Assembly (NCBI GenBank): GCA_030068075.1
Contig: CM057826.1
Coordinates: forward strand, 111,314,746 to 111,378,745
DNA: 64,000 bases
From: Paguma larvata
Taxonomy: Eukaryota; Chordata; Mammalia; Carnivora; Viverridae
Direction: 5' to 3'
In this document: positions 1-11,900 of the stretch, in pieces
Layout of the letters: every line of letters begins with the position of its first letter
Numbering within the stretch: the first letter of the stretch is position 1
Notes under the pieces: model-generated
Told to the model about the DNA's origin: nothing
Database searches by the model: none
Seen by the model: only the letters and a program-made list of their open reading frames with translations
Translations under genes and position numbers: made by a program

Positions 1-143
1 GTGGCGCCCCTCTGGTGGTCATCTGTCAAGGCAAGATCATGCTGGAGGACGGCAACCTGCACGTGACCCAGGGGGCCGGCCGCTTCATCCCCTGCAGCCC
101 GTTCTCCGACTACGTCTACAAGCGCATCAAAGCCCGGAGGAAG
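1..143 (+). CDS. DPYSL3: DPYSL3 (CRMP4) coding exon, 5' end cut by window
   Basis: The frame starting at base 3 reads [11 protein letters not shown], then [10 protein letters not shown] and [13 protein letters not shown], followed by a GTGAGC donor at 144. This is the end of the dihydropyrimidinase-like fold of the CRMP family. These are cytosolic, catalytically inactive hydantoinase relatives that form tetramers and control microtubules, actin and growth-cone behaviour in neurons. The exon ends in phase 0 and joins the next exon (2800) exactly. Bases 1-2 are the end of a split or truncated codon, so the exon start lies left of the window. DPYSL3 is chosen over DPYSL2, DPYSL4 and CRMP1 because of the tail encoded by the next two exons. 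Family assignment is from recalled protein sequence, not a database search. Confidence 0.95.
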
Positions 144-454
144 GTGAGCCGCGCTGGCGGAGCCTGGGCGTGGGGGGAGGGGCTCGTGTCCCATCCGGGC
201 TCAGAACGGTGCCCATGCCGTAGGGAGGGCTCCGGGCGCCGTAGACCCTCCCAAGGAAATTCACAGCAGTGGTCTCTTCCCAAGGGACAAGTGCACACGT
301 CGAAGGTCCTGTAAAAGGGGGTTTCCAAAGCTTTTGTGGCCCAAGAAACCTTTTTTTAAATGACTTCCTCCATTTTTATAGTACTTTTAATTAAAATAAT
401 TAAAAATTATAATAATTGAAAATAATGTTTATACATATGTTTTTAGATTGTTTT

Positions 455-653
455 TAAAGTTTATTTATTTTGAGAGAGACAGCATGCACGGGCACACAAG
501 TTGGAGAGGGGCAGAGAGAGAGAGAGAATCCCAAGCAGGTTCTGTATTGTCAGTGCAGAGCCCAATGTGGGGCTTTTGATCCCACGAACGGTGAGATCAT
601 GGCCTGAGCCAAAAGAGTTGGAGACTTAACCTATGGAGCCACCCAGGCACCCC
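455..653 (-). mobile_element. CAN-SINE (tRNA-Lys-derived), antisense
   Basis: The stretch opens with tttatttattttgagagaga and closes with gagccacccaggcacccc, the reverse complement of the CAN-SINE tRNA head. It has GA-rich, CT-type and tail modules in the expected order. Diverged copy. Confidence 0.93.
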
Positions 654-2349
654 AATGTTACATATTTTTAAAAAAATAACTAAGGCTTGCAGTGAGAATT
701 AGCAGCCCACACCCCCGCTCCCGGTCCCATCTCTTCCATTGTTGTCTAGAGGACAAATGTCTGTAACTCTTTTAGCTAGTTGTGCGGTTCGCAAAAAACC
801 TTGTGTGTGTCCCTGGTTTCATAGCCAGACAGGTAGAAAAATAGATACGCAGACACCTGTTTCATGTGCGTGTATGTATCTACCTCCCTCCCTCCCTACA
901 CTTCACAAACCGAGCAGCTCCAGTTGATGTAGGGGTGAGGCCCAGAACTCTTTTTTCCGCCCCCACTACCCCCGTCCCAATCACAAGGTCACCTTTCAGT
1001 AAGGTTCCGGCTCCACAGACCAGGCTTAGACCAACCCTGGGACGCGGTGGAATTTGAGCCCCGGTCCCAACCTTGTCTGTGAGAAGACACATGGTCATGC
1101 CAGCACGTGGGACGGGTCAGCACCCCCAGCAGCTGGGAGAAGGAGTCAAGGTGACGGCGAGGGAGGTCAGGGGCTGGGGTAGGGGGCTGGGCACACACCC
1201 CAGTGGCCATTAGAGAGAGGCTCACAGCAACTCCACACGCGAGCACCCCACCCGCCTCCCAAGCCCCCAGTGATCCCGCCGATGGGTCATCCAGACTATG
1301 TGAGGGCAGAGGCTCCCTGTGAGGGAGCTGCCTGTGGGGACCGGCTTCTTCTGCCTCCCCGAGGTGAACCAGCTCGTTCCGTCCTGCTCCCAGCACTCGC
1401 ACGGAACGAGGAGCACATCTCTTAGGGCATGTGTTTCCAGACTTCTCTGTCGTTTAGTGCCAACACCCCTGGAGCCTCCACTATTTACTTCTCGACAACG
1501 TCTTAAATCCCCCCACCGTTCTTACCTCTTTATTAGGATTGTTTAAAGTTACACAGTGTGGAGCGAAATTCCGCACTCCAGCTTTGGCCTCATAGAGTAG
1601 AGGACGAAACCCAAACTCCCATGTCCGTCACCTCTTGATTTCCGTTAATGTGGCTTAGATTCTGCCCCCAAAGAAATGTTGATGGCCTGGGGGCTTTTCA
1701 GGGGAATACGGAAATAGACATGGTCCCACCCGATTCGCCAGCATCTGCAAACGTGAAGTTTTGCCTCTGTGCCTGCACCCAGGTTGCCAACACAGGGGAC
1801 GCAAGGCTCTGTGGCAGAGCCCGCCCTGCACGGGCAGGCTCCCCTGGCAGCCAGTGAGAGGACATGGGTGGAGGCAGGGTGTGTCCCATAGACCGTAAGC
1901 CACACTGGGGGAGGTGCTAGGTTTTGGGTGACCGTCACCCCCAGCTCCTGGCACCAGACCTGGCACGGCGCATGTCCACTGGTGGCGTCACTGGCTGGCT
2001 GCGTGGTTCCAGCAGGTGGGGTTCACAGCCACAGCCAGAGGCCTGTGGGTCAGACTGCAGGGTGCTCCTTCCTGGGTTTGCCATGTCTGCTCCGTGCTAA
2101 GCAGCGTGTGTGGGAAGCTCCCACGGGATCTCACACCTACCAGTCCTTACGCCCTTGTCCCAACTGTTGCTCTCCCTGGTCCTCTGCTCTGGTGTGCAGG
2201 CGGTCCTTCCATCTCTGCTGTTTCCCCCACCTGCTCCCTCTGCAGGGAACGCTGCCTTCCATACCGGTCCTCTGCACCTCGCAGCCTCCTCCTTCCTGCA
2301 CCCCCAGCCCCACAACAGGCTCCCGTGTTCCTTACGAATGAAGCTCACC

Positions 2350-2576
2350 CGGGGTCACCCAGGTGGCTCAGTCGGTTGAACGCCCGACTTCGGCTCAGGT
2401 CATGATCTCGCAGTTCGTGGGTTTGAGCCCCACCTTGGTCTCTGTGGTGACAGCTCAGAGCCTGGAGCCTGCTTCAGACTCTGTGTGTCCCTCTCTCTCT
2501 GCCCCTCCCCTGCTTGTGCTCTGTCTCACACTCTCTCTCAATATAAATAAACATTTAAAAATATTTTTAAAAAACC
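2350..2576 (+). mobile_element. CAN-SINE, sense, with target duplication
   Basis: The order is head (caggtggctcagtcggttga), tRNA B-box region (gggtttgagcccc), CT tract and AATAAA-rich tail. Direct repeats TGAAGCTCACC flank it at 2339-2349 and 2577-2587, and it sits inside L2-like DNA. Confidence 0.95.
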
Positions 2577-2740
2577 TGAAGCTCACCTCTTTAGAGAGGT
2601 CTTCCCTGACCTGTTGCATCGTCACTCTGTCTTCACGCCCCCTTGATCTTATATCACTTCTCCTTTCCTTCAAATAACCCTATTACTTTTATTATTTTCT
2701 GGCCCCCACTACACACTTAATTCACTCATTTATCCCTGCC
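2577..2740 (+). repeat. L2-like fragment
   Basis: The words cacctctttagagaggtctt and ccctgacctg resemble the L2 3' region in sense orientation. Old and diverged; family assignment is from memory. Confidence 0.55.
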
Positions 2741-2799
2741 ACCTGGCACAGACCTTAGCTGTTGACAGGGTAAAGGGTGACGCGCTTTCTCTGCTGCAG

Positions 2800-2962
2800 A
2801 TGGCAGACCTGCACGCGGTCCCGAGGGGCATGTACGACGGGCCAGTGTTTGACCTGACCACCACTCCCAAAGGGGGCACGCCCGCGGGCTCCACCCGGGG
2901 CTCTCCCACACGGCCCAACCCGCCCGTGAGGAACCTCCACCAGTCGGGATTCAGCCTGTCGG
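2800..2962 (+). CDS. DPYSL3: DPYSL3 (CRMP4) penultimate coding exon, phosphorylated tail
   Basis: An acceptor (ctgctgcag) precedes [20 protein letters not shown], and the exon closes in phase 1 with SGFSLSG at a GTGAGT donor. The motif [16 protein letters not shown] is specific to CRMP4; CRMP2 has a different VSVTPK tail. The exon carries the Ser/Thr-Pro cluster ([17 protein letters not shown]). By homology with CRMP2 this is where CDK5 priming and GSK3 phosphorylation regulate cytoskeletal binding. The sequence also contains VRNLHQSG, a block shared by most CRMPs. The exon is 163 bp and has no frame damage. Upstream of it, a SINE sits inside an older L2 in the intron. Confidence 0.96.
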
Positions 2963-3315
2963 GTGAGTGGATGGTGCCAGACGGTGAGAAGGGGGAAGGA
3001 AGGGGACAAGGGAGGAACAGCTGCAAGCTGGCAGGACACCTGTACGGAGACGGCGCGTGGGGCAAGCAGGAAGCTTTGCCAAATCAAAAGGGAGTCCTGA
3101 GAAGGCAACCTAAGGCTCGGTGAGGTCAAAGGTCAGGTTTAAATGATGACCAGGTCTGCTTAGAGATCACACCTGGTGGGCTGGGGGCTCCATTATGAAC
3201 GGATGGTGATTTTCCACAGGAAACCGTGGGAGCCGTGTGTGGAGGTGTTCTGCCTCTGTTTGCCTGGGGTAACAGATAGCTTCGATTGCAGTAGATTCTT
3301 CTAACCTGGTGTTTT

Positions 3316-3510
3316 AAAAAATATTTTTAAAAATATTTATTTCTTTTTGGGAGAGTGCAAGTGGGAGAGGGGCAGAGAGCGGGGACAGAGGATCTGAAGC
3401 CAGCTCTGCACTGACAAGAGCAAGCCCAACGTGGGTCTTGAACTTATGAACTGTGAGATCGTGACCTGAGCCAAAGTCAGACCTCAACCAACTGAGCCAC
3501 CCAGGTGCCC
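3316..3510 (-). mobile_element. CAN-SINE, antisense, with target duplication
   Basis: T-rich tail at left and gagccacccaggtgcccc head at right. Flanks ctaacctggtgtttt (3301-3315) and ctaacctggcgtatt (3511-3525) are a 15-base duplication with two mismatches. Confidence 0.94.
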
Positions 3511-4083
3511 CTAACCTGGCGTATTTACCCTCCTCTCCCCTTTCTCGTAATAATGATAGCGCTGGCGATAGATACTATTGATGAAATACTTGCCCTGGGG
3601 CAGACGTACCATTCAACTTGTCTAGTCTTTAAGAATTGATACTAGCAGAAAACAATTATCTATTTGCTCCATAACCAGTAGTCTTAAAATGGGGGGAAAT
3701 AAACGGAGAATTGTGTGTCTATGATGAACAATTGAAGTGGGAGGGAAACGAGACAACCGGAAGGGACACGGGTATGTAAAGAGGAAACAGGTATCGGGAA
3801 GAAGAGTAAGGAATGGCAGAAGCAGAATAGGGGATAAAAGAGACAAGGGGGAGACAGAGACAGGGGAGGAAGGCAAAAGGAAAAGGCTGAAAGTTTGGAG
3901 GTGATGTTGCCGGAGGTCACGTTATGTTTGTCACAATATTCGTTGTCAGCGTGGTCGCCATCTTGAATCATTCCCTGGCAGATGTAATCCCTCAAATCTC
4001 AGCAGCTCCTCTGGGAATGGACATAAGTCCGTGCACATCAGGGTTTCCTTTTGTGCCAAGGCTGCAGGGACCCCACCATCACC

Positions 4084-4235
4084 AGGCCGAGCTCTGAGAC
4101 CTTGGGCAACTCGCCTCACTTCTCACAGCCTCAGTCACCGCCTCTGTGAAACGGGAATAGTAACAGGAGCTTTCTCAAAGGATAGTGGTGAGGACTGAGC
4201 CAGGTAGAGTATCTGACACATCGCTTTTTGCAGTG
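4084..4235 (+). repeat. MIR SINE fragment
   Basis: ctctgagaccttgggcaact, then cctcagtcaccgcctctgtgaa and gaggactgag follow the order of the MIR core and 3' part. Confidence 0.75.
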
Positions 4236-4528
4236 AATATAAGCAGTGATTTCTCAGATCATAAGTCATGCTCTTCTTAAGTATCATTTTTACGATGCTG
4301 GATGGTATCTAGACGAGAACCTGGCTTTTCCTGGTGGAGACGGGAGTCCAGGGGACGGTGGGTACAAAACGTCGAGAGCACGTGACAGACCGAAATGGAG
4401 GTTTCTTGGGAGAGGAGGCCAGGGAGGCACTTGCCAGCTGACGCTCTGAAAATTAATCCAGTTTCTCTCTTGTCCACACCCTGCTCTCTCTCTCTTTTCT
4501 CTTCCTGGGAATGTATTGCCCACTGCAG

Positions 4529-4617
4529 GCACCCAAGTGGATGAGGGGGTCCGCTCGGCCAGCAAGCGCATCGTGGCGCCCCCCGGAGGCCGTTCTAACA
4601 TCACGTCCCTCAGTTAA
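4529..4617 (+). CDS. DPYSL3: DPYSL3 (CRMP4) last coding exon with stop
   Basis: After a cactgcag acceptor, the exon supplies the two bases that complete the split Gly codon and continues TQVDEGVRSASKRIVAPPGG, then RSNITSLS and a TAA stop at 4615-4617. The conserved C-terminal APPGG and NITSLS blocks are a CRMP hallmark; the Ser ending (rather than Gly) together with VDEGVRSASKR separates DPYSL3 from DPYSL2. The three DPYSL3 exons in the window are all intact, so this is a functional gene copy and not a processed pseudogene. The next gene, STK32A, lies on the opposite strand and its stop codon is about 9.5 kb away. Confidence 0.96.
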
Positions 4618-7600
4618 GCGACCCCTCCCCAAAGAGAGGGGCAGAAGCAAGAAGAGATTTTCTTGAAGCCAAAATGGTACATCGATATTTAAGAAGGAAA
4701 GCGAATCCAAACAGTTGTGATCTAAAGAATCAATAAGCCTCAAGCCTTATGTTTCTCCAATGCTACACTCGCTTGCCTAGCTTTACGAATATTGCTTTTG
4801 TTTTCTGTTTATGCATAGCCTTGATTTGTTGGACCCTGCCTCCCCCATTTACATGCATGCAATCAGACAGGCTACTAAGGTAAAAGAGTCTGCTATATAG
4901 TGTTGAGAGCGTGTGTAGTGCTGCATCTTATGACAAGGGGACAGGCAGAGCTGGGATGTCAGGAAGATCAACACAAGGGACGCAGTTATTTGGGGTGAGG
5001 GGGTGGTGGGAGCCCAGAGCGAGGCGGAAGGCTCAGAGGGGCTGGGGGAGGGTGTGTCTGGGGGAGGTGGGGGGGGTGGGCGGGTGAGCATAACGGGGCT
5101 TGTGTATTGTGTCCATGAAGCACAGTGATTTCCCTGGAAGGTGGCCACCTTGGGGCAGCCGTCCCTTCATCCTGGTCCCCGGGGCTGTGCGGAGAAGGCA
5201 GGCAGTCTTCCGGTTCCAGACTTTGTCACATCCCCTCCTAGATTTTACTCCTTTGAACCTTTTGTTAAAACAGCAGAACCCAACCATTACGTTCACCTGC
5301 TCCATCGTGCCAGGGTTTGGTGGGGCCGCTTTCCCAGCGTTGCTTTCCAATTCTCTTTCCCGGGCTGGGAAGGAAGAGAGGGGACAGGAGACCACCCTTC
5401 TCCTCCTCTGCCCCGCCTACCTCTTTGGTGCTCTTCAAAGGCAACAGCTGGGAGCGCACACAGGCCCTCAGGCGGGTGGGGGCAGCGGTGCTCACACACC
5501 TCCCTCTGAACTCGAGGTGGAGGTCCCCTCTCCCCTTGGCTTTGTGAAGACCCGGAAGAGCCGGCGCATCCCCCGTTAGCACGAGCCGAGCTGGGGCTCC
5601 GGGAAGGGCTACTCTTGCTGGCGGTGAGTGGCCGCTTCTTTCCATCTGGGAATCCGGCCGCATCCATGATTGAAAAGGATTTTTCGTTTGCAAATTTATG
5701 CGCGTAGGTGTTCTCGAAGTTTTGCAACGAACAGGTGATGTCAGTTAAGATGGGAGCCTTGCGGGGGTTTGGGAGAGCGAGTTTGGGGCCAGGGGTCTGC
5801 TTTTCAGATCTGAACCATCTCTCCCCCCTTCCTTCAGCACATCCTCCCGGGGAGCTTTTGGTTTCTGTCCAAAGTCTCCCAGGGTGAGTGGAAGTGACAC
5901 GCAGCCTTGTGTGATGTGGCACATTATGGACACGGAGCCCAGTGCCCATTTCTCCATGCTGCCACTTCTGAAAATTCACTTTTGGAGCGAGTTCTGTGAG
6001 CCACGTGAGTACCAGTGGAATCCAGAGGCCCGTAGGCAGAATGAGGCTTTTCACCCCGGCATCGGACTTCTGTGCTTGAGGGATCCAGCTCGTAGAACCC
6101 CAAACCCTGTGTACTAGGTACTTTGAAGAAAAAGAGCAGGCCTCACACCCTGTCGCCTGCTAAGGAGAAGCCATGATTTCTGACGGCAGGTTTTAATAAG
6201 CTGAAGCCCAGAGAAAAGGGGACAACACAGGGCTAAAAAGGAATTTGGAAATAGCTAAGGAAGAGGACCCTTCCCCCCACCACAAGCCAATTATTGTTCT
6301 CCTCGTGAAAATGATCATTCTTCTCAGAATAAGGAATCTTGCTATGTTAAGGCTTTGTCATGGTGCCTTTATTTTAAAGGAAACTTAGGGGGAGCATGTA
6401 CCTCTTCATTTATAACTCAAAGATTTAAGGGCCCTTTGCAGAATTCAGAATGACAGTTTTGCAGGCAGAGGGAGATTGTCAGATCTGAAGCAGGTACATT
6501 ATACCTCAGTGTCTGGGCTGCTCGGTCCGAGGTGTTGCAGTACCAGCCACAACCACCAGATGGAGGAAGAGACAAACTGGTGGGCTCGTCCTCTCGTGTA
6601 CCATCTGCTAGTGTTAACTTAGCAGTTACTGTCACTTAGCCCATTAAGTTAGTTAATGTGAACTTCACTTTCATGGCCAAATTGTTCATCTGCACTGGGA
6701 CTTCCGAATGAAGCATTCAACCAGAACTTCATATACTACACGAGCTTTCCGTGCTGTAGAAACAACCACCTCTGATGCCCTCATGATGGGCAACACGATC
6801 TGGGGAAGCCTCCCTTTCTCCACTTACTCTAAGTACCTTCCCAAGCACAGAGACTCCTAAGAATTTGAAGAAAAGTCCCTTTATTTCCCTCACTTTGATT
6901 TCTCGTACCTGGTCACTTTAGTTAAAATTACATTCACATGTGTCATGTTCCATAGGACACAGCAAAGAGCCTCCATATACAAAGGGTTTAGGAAGAGAAC
7001 ATGAGGCGAGTCGCATCCCTCTCAGAATTCATGCCATCTCGTCGGAGAGTGGAGGCTGTGCTGGACCTTCCTCTCCTGCCCAAGCTTTCTTTTTTCCCTC
7101 TCTTCTCTTGGCCTGGCATCCAAGGATGCCCTGCCTTCCCCCCAACCTTCTCCCATTGCTCCTCAACCCAGGTGGCCATCAACTGGGGTTCTGTCTGGAA
7201 GGGCCACCTTCTTGGGTCGTTGAGAAGGTAGTCGTGGAATCGTTAAGTCAGCCAACTGCGCAGAGGTATTTCTTCACTTTCTGCGGTTTCTAAAAATGGC
7301 AGTGTGGTAGTCATCGCGAAAATGGGTTTTCTTCAAAGACCAGTCACCCTTTGGTCCTTTCTTCATGCCTACACCCAGAGTGTCATGCTTTGCTGTGAAG
7401 GCCTTAGCCTAAGCCTGGACTTCCGCTCACCCTGAGAAGCCCTTCCCAACGGGGTTGGAGGAGCCCTGACTTTGGTTCTTGCCACAAGCTTCCCAGGCCT
7501 TCTCTCCCCTGGAAAACTCCAGCTTGAGTCCCAGATATACCCATGGGCTGTCCTGGGCAGCCAGCATTCATTGTAAAAGTTCCCTCCTTGGAAAATGGTG

Positions 7601-7815
7601 TGTGGGTGTTCAGTTCTGTGTCTGGTGAAAATGAACAGACCGTAAATCTCTCTGTGATCTGTGGTAGCTGTGAGGCAGCTCTGGGACGTGAAGAGCTGTT
7701 TGGTTTGAACCGTGAAGAAAACTGTGCTTTGAGTTTAGCTGAGATTAAAGAAAAAGTTCATCAAGTGACTGTTAATGTACACCTGGTTATTAAAATAACT
7801 ACCAAATTACAGAGG
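4618..7815 (+). other. DPYSL3: Likely DPYSL3 3' untranslated region
   Basis: About 3.2 kb follows the TAA without any CAN-SINE or L1, whereas such insertions flank it on both sides. It closes just after an ATTAAA at 7789-7794. The known DPYSL3 mRNA is long, with a 3' UTR of roughly this size as I recall, which supports the end point. The stretch includes G-rich DNA near 5040-5090 and 7930. No coding on the plus strand is believable. The exact cleavage site is inferred. Confidence 0.7.
7789..7794 (+). promoter_or_regulatory. Candidate poly(A) signal ATTAAA for DPYSL3
   Basis: ATTAAA lies 3.17 kb after the DPYSL3 stop. It is followed within about 30-50 bases by GT/T-rich sequence (gaggttgtcatccagcttgc, then ctttctttgtg) that could act as the downstream element. 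A second ATTAAA is at 7744-7749. The spacing fits a known long 3' UTR; no transcript evidence was available. Confidence 0.5.
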
Positions 7816-8053
7816 TTGTCATCCAGCTTGCTTTCTTTGTGCGACGGGCCATTTCACCTGCAGTGTTAAAATTGCGCTGTAAAATGGAAAGGGCAGATCT
7901 GATGAAAACAAGAGGTTTCCTGGGAAAATGGGGGGGGGTTCTGTCTTTTCAGCTGAATCTGAGTTTTCGTTTTGGCCACAGTATTTGGTGACCGTTATCG
8001 AAACTGAGGAGAGTAAAGTTTTGTCTGTGGATCCTGAAAGTTCGTATTAACGT

Positions 8054-8241
8054 GGGGCACCTGGGTGGCTCAGGGCTCGATCTCGCGGTTCATGAGTTCG
8101 AGCCCCGCGTCTGGCTCTGTGCTGACAGCTCAGAGCCTGGAGCCTGCTTCGGATTCTGTCTCCTCTCTCTGCCCCTCCTCTGCTCGCACTCTGTCTCTGT
8201 CTCTCTCTCTCTCTCACACAAATAAACATTTTTTTTTTAAA
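8054..8241 (+). mobile_element. CAN-SINE, sense, internally deleted head
   Basis: ggggcacctgggtggctcag jumps directly to ggctcgatctcgcggttcat, so about 30 bases of the usual tRNA head (the stretch after the A box) are missing. The flanks GTATTAACGT (8044-8053) and GTATTAATGT (8242-8251) are near-identical, so it probably inserted once. Confidence 0.93.
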
Positions 8242-8721
8242 GTATTAATGTAAAAGGCATCGCCATCTGAGATAAAGTCTGGCCGAATCCAGTTCAGATC
8301 TTGGAAGGGTTTCTTTTTTATTTTATTTTGGTCATCCCCTTAAAGAATTTCCACTTCTCCCTAAAAGCCTAGACTTGGAGAAAATTCAAACCAAACATTT
8401 TCCAAAGTATATTCTTCCCCCGGACTGATCGCAAGTTGTCTAAAGAATGTTGGAAAGGATTATTTACGAAGCGTACTCCTCTGAGAGACTTAAGGTCCTG
8501 TCATCCAGTTCAAGGCTGAGAAATCTTGTCAGTCTTTGAAAATTTGTCCATTTCAAGGATCTCACACTTTTTGCCTGGTGAACCCTTCTATATCCTCTTT
8601 TGACATCCTGACCAACTTCTTATGCTGAACTCTCCTGGATCTAATTCCATATTGTATGGGATGGTTTTCATTGGAAACGGCAGACTACTGCATGCACAAA
8701 TTTTTTTGAAAAGGGTATTTT

Positions 8722-8929
8722 TTTAAAGTCTTTATTTTTAATGTTTTATTTATTTTTGAGAGTGAGCATGCGAGCAGGAGAGGGGCAAAGAGAGAGGGGG
8801 AGACAGAGGATCTGAAGCAGGCTCCACAGTTACAGCAATGAGCCCGTTGTGAGGCTGGAACTCATGAACTGTGAGATACGACTTGAGTCGAAGTTGGACG
8901 CTCAACCAACTGAGCCGCCTTGGTGCTCC
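8722..8929 (-). mobile_element. CAN-SINE, antisense, with target duplication
   Basis: The tail tttatttatttttgagagtg at left and head gagccgccttggtgctcc at right, between TTGAAAAGGGTATTTT (8706-8721) and TTGAAAACGGTATTTT (8930-8945). Confidence 0.95.
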
Positions 8930-11900
8930 TTGAAAACGGTATTTTCAAGTCTTCTATGATGAGAACTTCAGGGATAGATCTGGGTAGATCCAAGCATAGC
9001 TGGGTCTAGGACCTGGTTTCTTTTCATCCCTTAGCCCAGCTTGCCTATAGTAAGTGCTTCCTAGGAAAGGTTCTGCGTGTGGGAGCAGAACTGGCCATCA
9101 GCATCCCTGGGTTTTCATTTTGCCTGCCTAGCAACTTCAGGGGAAGGAGAGAGGCTCCCTAACTAATTCCAGCTGAAGAGACTGATTATGGTTGGCCTGG
9201 CTTGGGACATTTTTCACCATAGGACTAGGCACCATGGCCAGGACACTGGGACTGATGGACCCCACCTGGTCATGTGCCCAGCCCCAGAGCCACCTGAACT
9301 GTGTGAGCTCTGAATCACAGAAGAATTTGTGATGCCAGAAGAAGGCCTCGATACTGGCTGGGCAAGAACAGCAGATGGCCACGGTACCTTTCTCAAGGCT
9401 TCAGTGCTTGCATGATTTTCTCAGCAAAGTGTCTGTTTTGGGTGGGGCAGATGGAGAAGGGGTAAGAAAATGATGGTTTCTTATTGTTTTTATGTGTCAC
9501 GAATCCCCCTCGATTCGGTAGAACAGTGCTGTCAGTATAGGAGCATAGAGTGATAGCACCTTTTAACACCATAGCTTAGAAAACACATCCAAAGCTACTC
9601 TCAGAACATGATTATTTCAGCCTGAGGTTCAAGGTGTGACCCCTAGTCTCGGTTTGCAGTTCACACTCAGGATCGGTAAAACACCTTTCCCGGCTCAGGA
9701 CCAAGCAGCAGCTGAGCTCTGCTTAGGGTCAGAGTGGGCTTAAAGGGCGTAGTCAATACTTAATTAAAATGAATTCAGGTTGCAGGGTTTAAAAGAGATG
9801 AAGCAGTTTTTAAAAAAAAAAAAAAATTAGTGAAATAGACACCATGCCTTTCACACCTCTGTGGACTAGAGCTGCTCGGGACTGATCAGGTGCAGAATGA
9901 GAACGCTGCACAGGAATAAAAAAGGTCCCTCTGGTTTCAAAGAACATCCTGGAATCCACTCTGCTACCATCAAACCATCACAAAAGGGACACCAGCCGTG
10001 AGCAGGAAATGGGGGATGGGGAGCCAAAGCAGTCTACCAGAATGAAATCACACGCTTAACGGCTGGCACTCCTCAGAATCGAGAGTTCTAGATCTAGCCC
10101 ATGTGCACAGCTGCTGAGAACAAAACAGGACATTTGACATGGCCCGGACAACAGGACACTCAGCACGGAGGAGTTCAGAGCCCACTGACAAGAGCATACG
10201 GATTTCAGGACAAGCCCAGGGAACTCGCTGGCCTGCTGGCTGTTAAGCCTGTGTGGGCCTAGAAGGAAGTAGCTTCCAGCCGCAAGAATGGGGTCTGTGA
10301 CCCCCTCTCCCCGTCCCAGATGTGGAACATCCACCTGCTGCTGCAGTGTATGGAGTGGGACGGTGCGAAGACGGAAAGGGGAGTGAGGCCGAGTGCTGAC
10401 GGAAAAGGTGCTTGGGCTGTGGACAGGGATATAGTGAAGGGCAAGACCTGGAATTCTGGGCTGTGCTCCCTAAGGTGCGAACGCTAAGCGGGGGGTCAGG
10501 TTTTTAGTTTTGATATGTGTGGATCAGTCGCACTGTGCTGCATTCCACTCTTCTAGAATGTCTCTAATACCAGCTTGTCCTTGATAATGGACAGAGGGAA
10601 ACAGAAGTAAGAATGGGTGAATTTGGACCCCCACAGCCCTGCGTCTAGGAAAGACAATTACACAGCTGACAAAGAAGGATCCGTGGCTCACTGTATACAG
10701 AAGACATTTTAATACACAGAGGCACACTTACATTGTATATACCACATTCAACAGAAGCAGGTATTTCCCACCCAAAGGCTGCTTGTTTACAACAGCACAG
10801 ATAACTGGAGTTTGGATTGTGAACATCAATGGTTAACATCGATCAGACACATGGAGCTCGTTAACAGCAATCACAGCGGACGGTAGGAAACAGGATATTG
10901 TGTGGACACAGCCGGCACAGGGGGATACTGAAACAAACACGTTTTGCATGCCTTTTCGTTCACCTGTTGAATTAAAGCCTTAGCATTATGGCATCATCAA
11001 AAGCAGAAGCAGCAGCACTGGTTTCTGCTACCTAGATTAGCCTTCTTTCTCTCTCTATTTGTCCATCGAATCTAGAAAAGCTATGATGATACAAAGCCTA
11101 GTCGTTTCTGATTAGTACTTCCCAATCAGAAGAAGCTTACTAATTAACTAAATTACTGTAATTAAGTTAGCCATGCCTTGTGCTCCTTGACATTCATTCC
11201 TGACCTACCAGTGACCCCAGCCCAAACCAGTGCTGCCATTGAGAGGTGTTAGCCATTAGCAGAGTATTTAATTTCCATGGAGACAGAGTTGTGGGCAGAG
11301 TTGCAGGGCCCCCCCTGCTGCAGTATAATAAGAGTTCTAACCAGGAAGCTTCTGGTCTTCAATACCTTCAGAGACGCTCCACACAGGTAAGGGCGAAAAC
11401 AGGAGAAAAAGACGGTGGGAATCCCAGACAACAGGATGCAAGAGTTGGCTCGTTTGCCAACATTCTTAGCCCTGAGCCTTGCTTGTCACGAATCTAGATG
11501 AGACATGGTCCACCTGGTTAAGACAGTCCCTTTTGGCCCAAGATACGGAATCAAGTCCAAGAATCTGATACCAACAAGTAGCAATCATGGGTCAGGTTTA
11601 GGCATCCTTTTGTTTTTTGGAAAAATTTTGTCCTAATGTTGAAAATGTGTGGTGGTGGGAGGTGTTTTGATGCAATGCTTTTTCATTTCTAATTGGAAAC
11701 ACATTGCGGGTCTGTAACCCGATTAGGACTGAAAACTCCTCTTACTGCTCTGAGGCTGTGCTCTCTTGTTGCTGTGTCCACGGCTCCTGAATGCTCACAG
11801 AGGTGCTTTGAGCATGGGAGCAGCTCACTGGAAATAAAAACTTGGGGTGCCAAGTGCAGAGGGGGTACTGGGTTCCTCTCCTGTTATAACTTGGGCACAT

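Larger units (their letters stand above)
144..2799 (+). other. DPYSL3 intron
   Basis: This intron runs from the GTGAGC donor to the ctgctgcag acceptor. It contains an antisense CAN-SINE near 455, a sense CAN-SINE at 2350 and L2-like DNA to about 2740. The 654-2338 stretch is GC-rich, with short open frames on both strands and nothing recognisable. Confidence 0.85.
2963..4528 (+). other. DPYSL3 last intron
   Basis: The intron runs from a GTGAGT donor to a cactgcag acceptor. It holds an antisense SINE at 3316, a purine-rich tract at about 3740-3900 (minus-strand pyrimidine-rich frames here are artefacts) and a MIR near 4084. Otherwise nothing is recognised. Confidence 0.85.

Noticed and set aside
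5293..6054. Treating the antisense 253-codon frame as a gene
   Set aside because: It lacks splice, promoter or homology support and lies opposite a likely 3' UTR in GC-rich DNA, where long chance frames are common.
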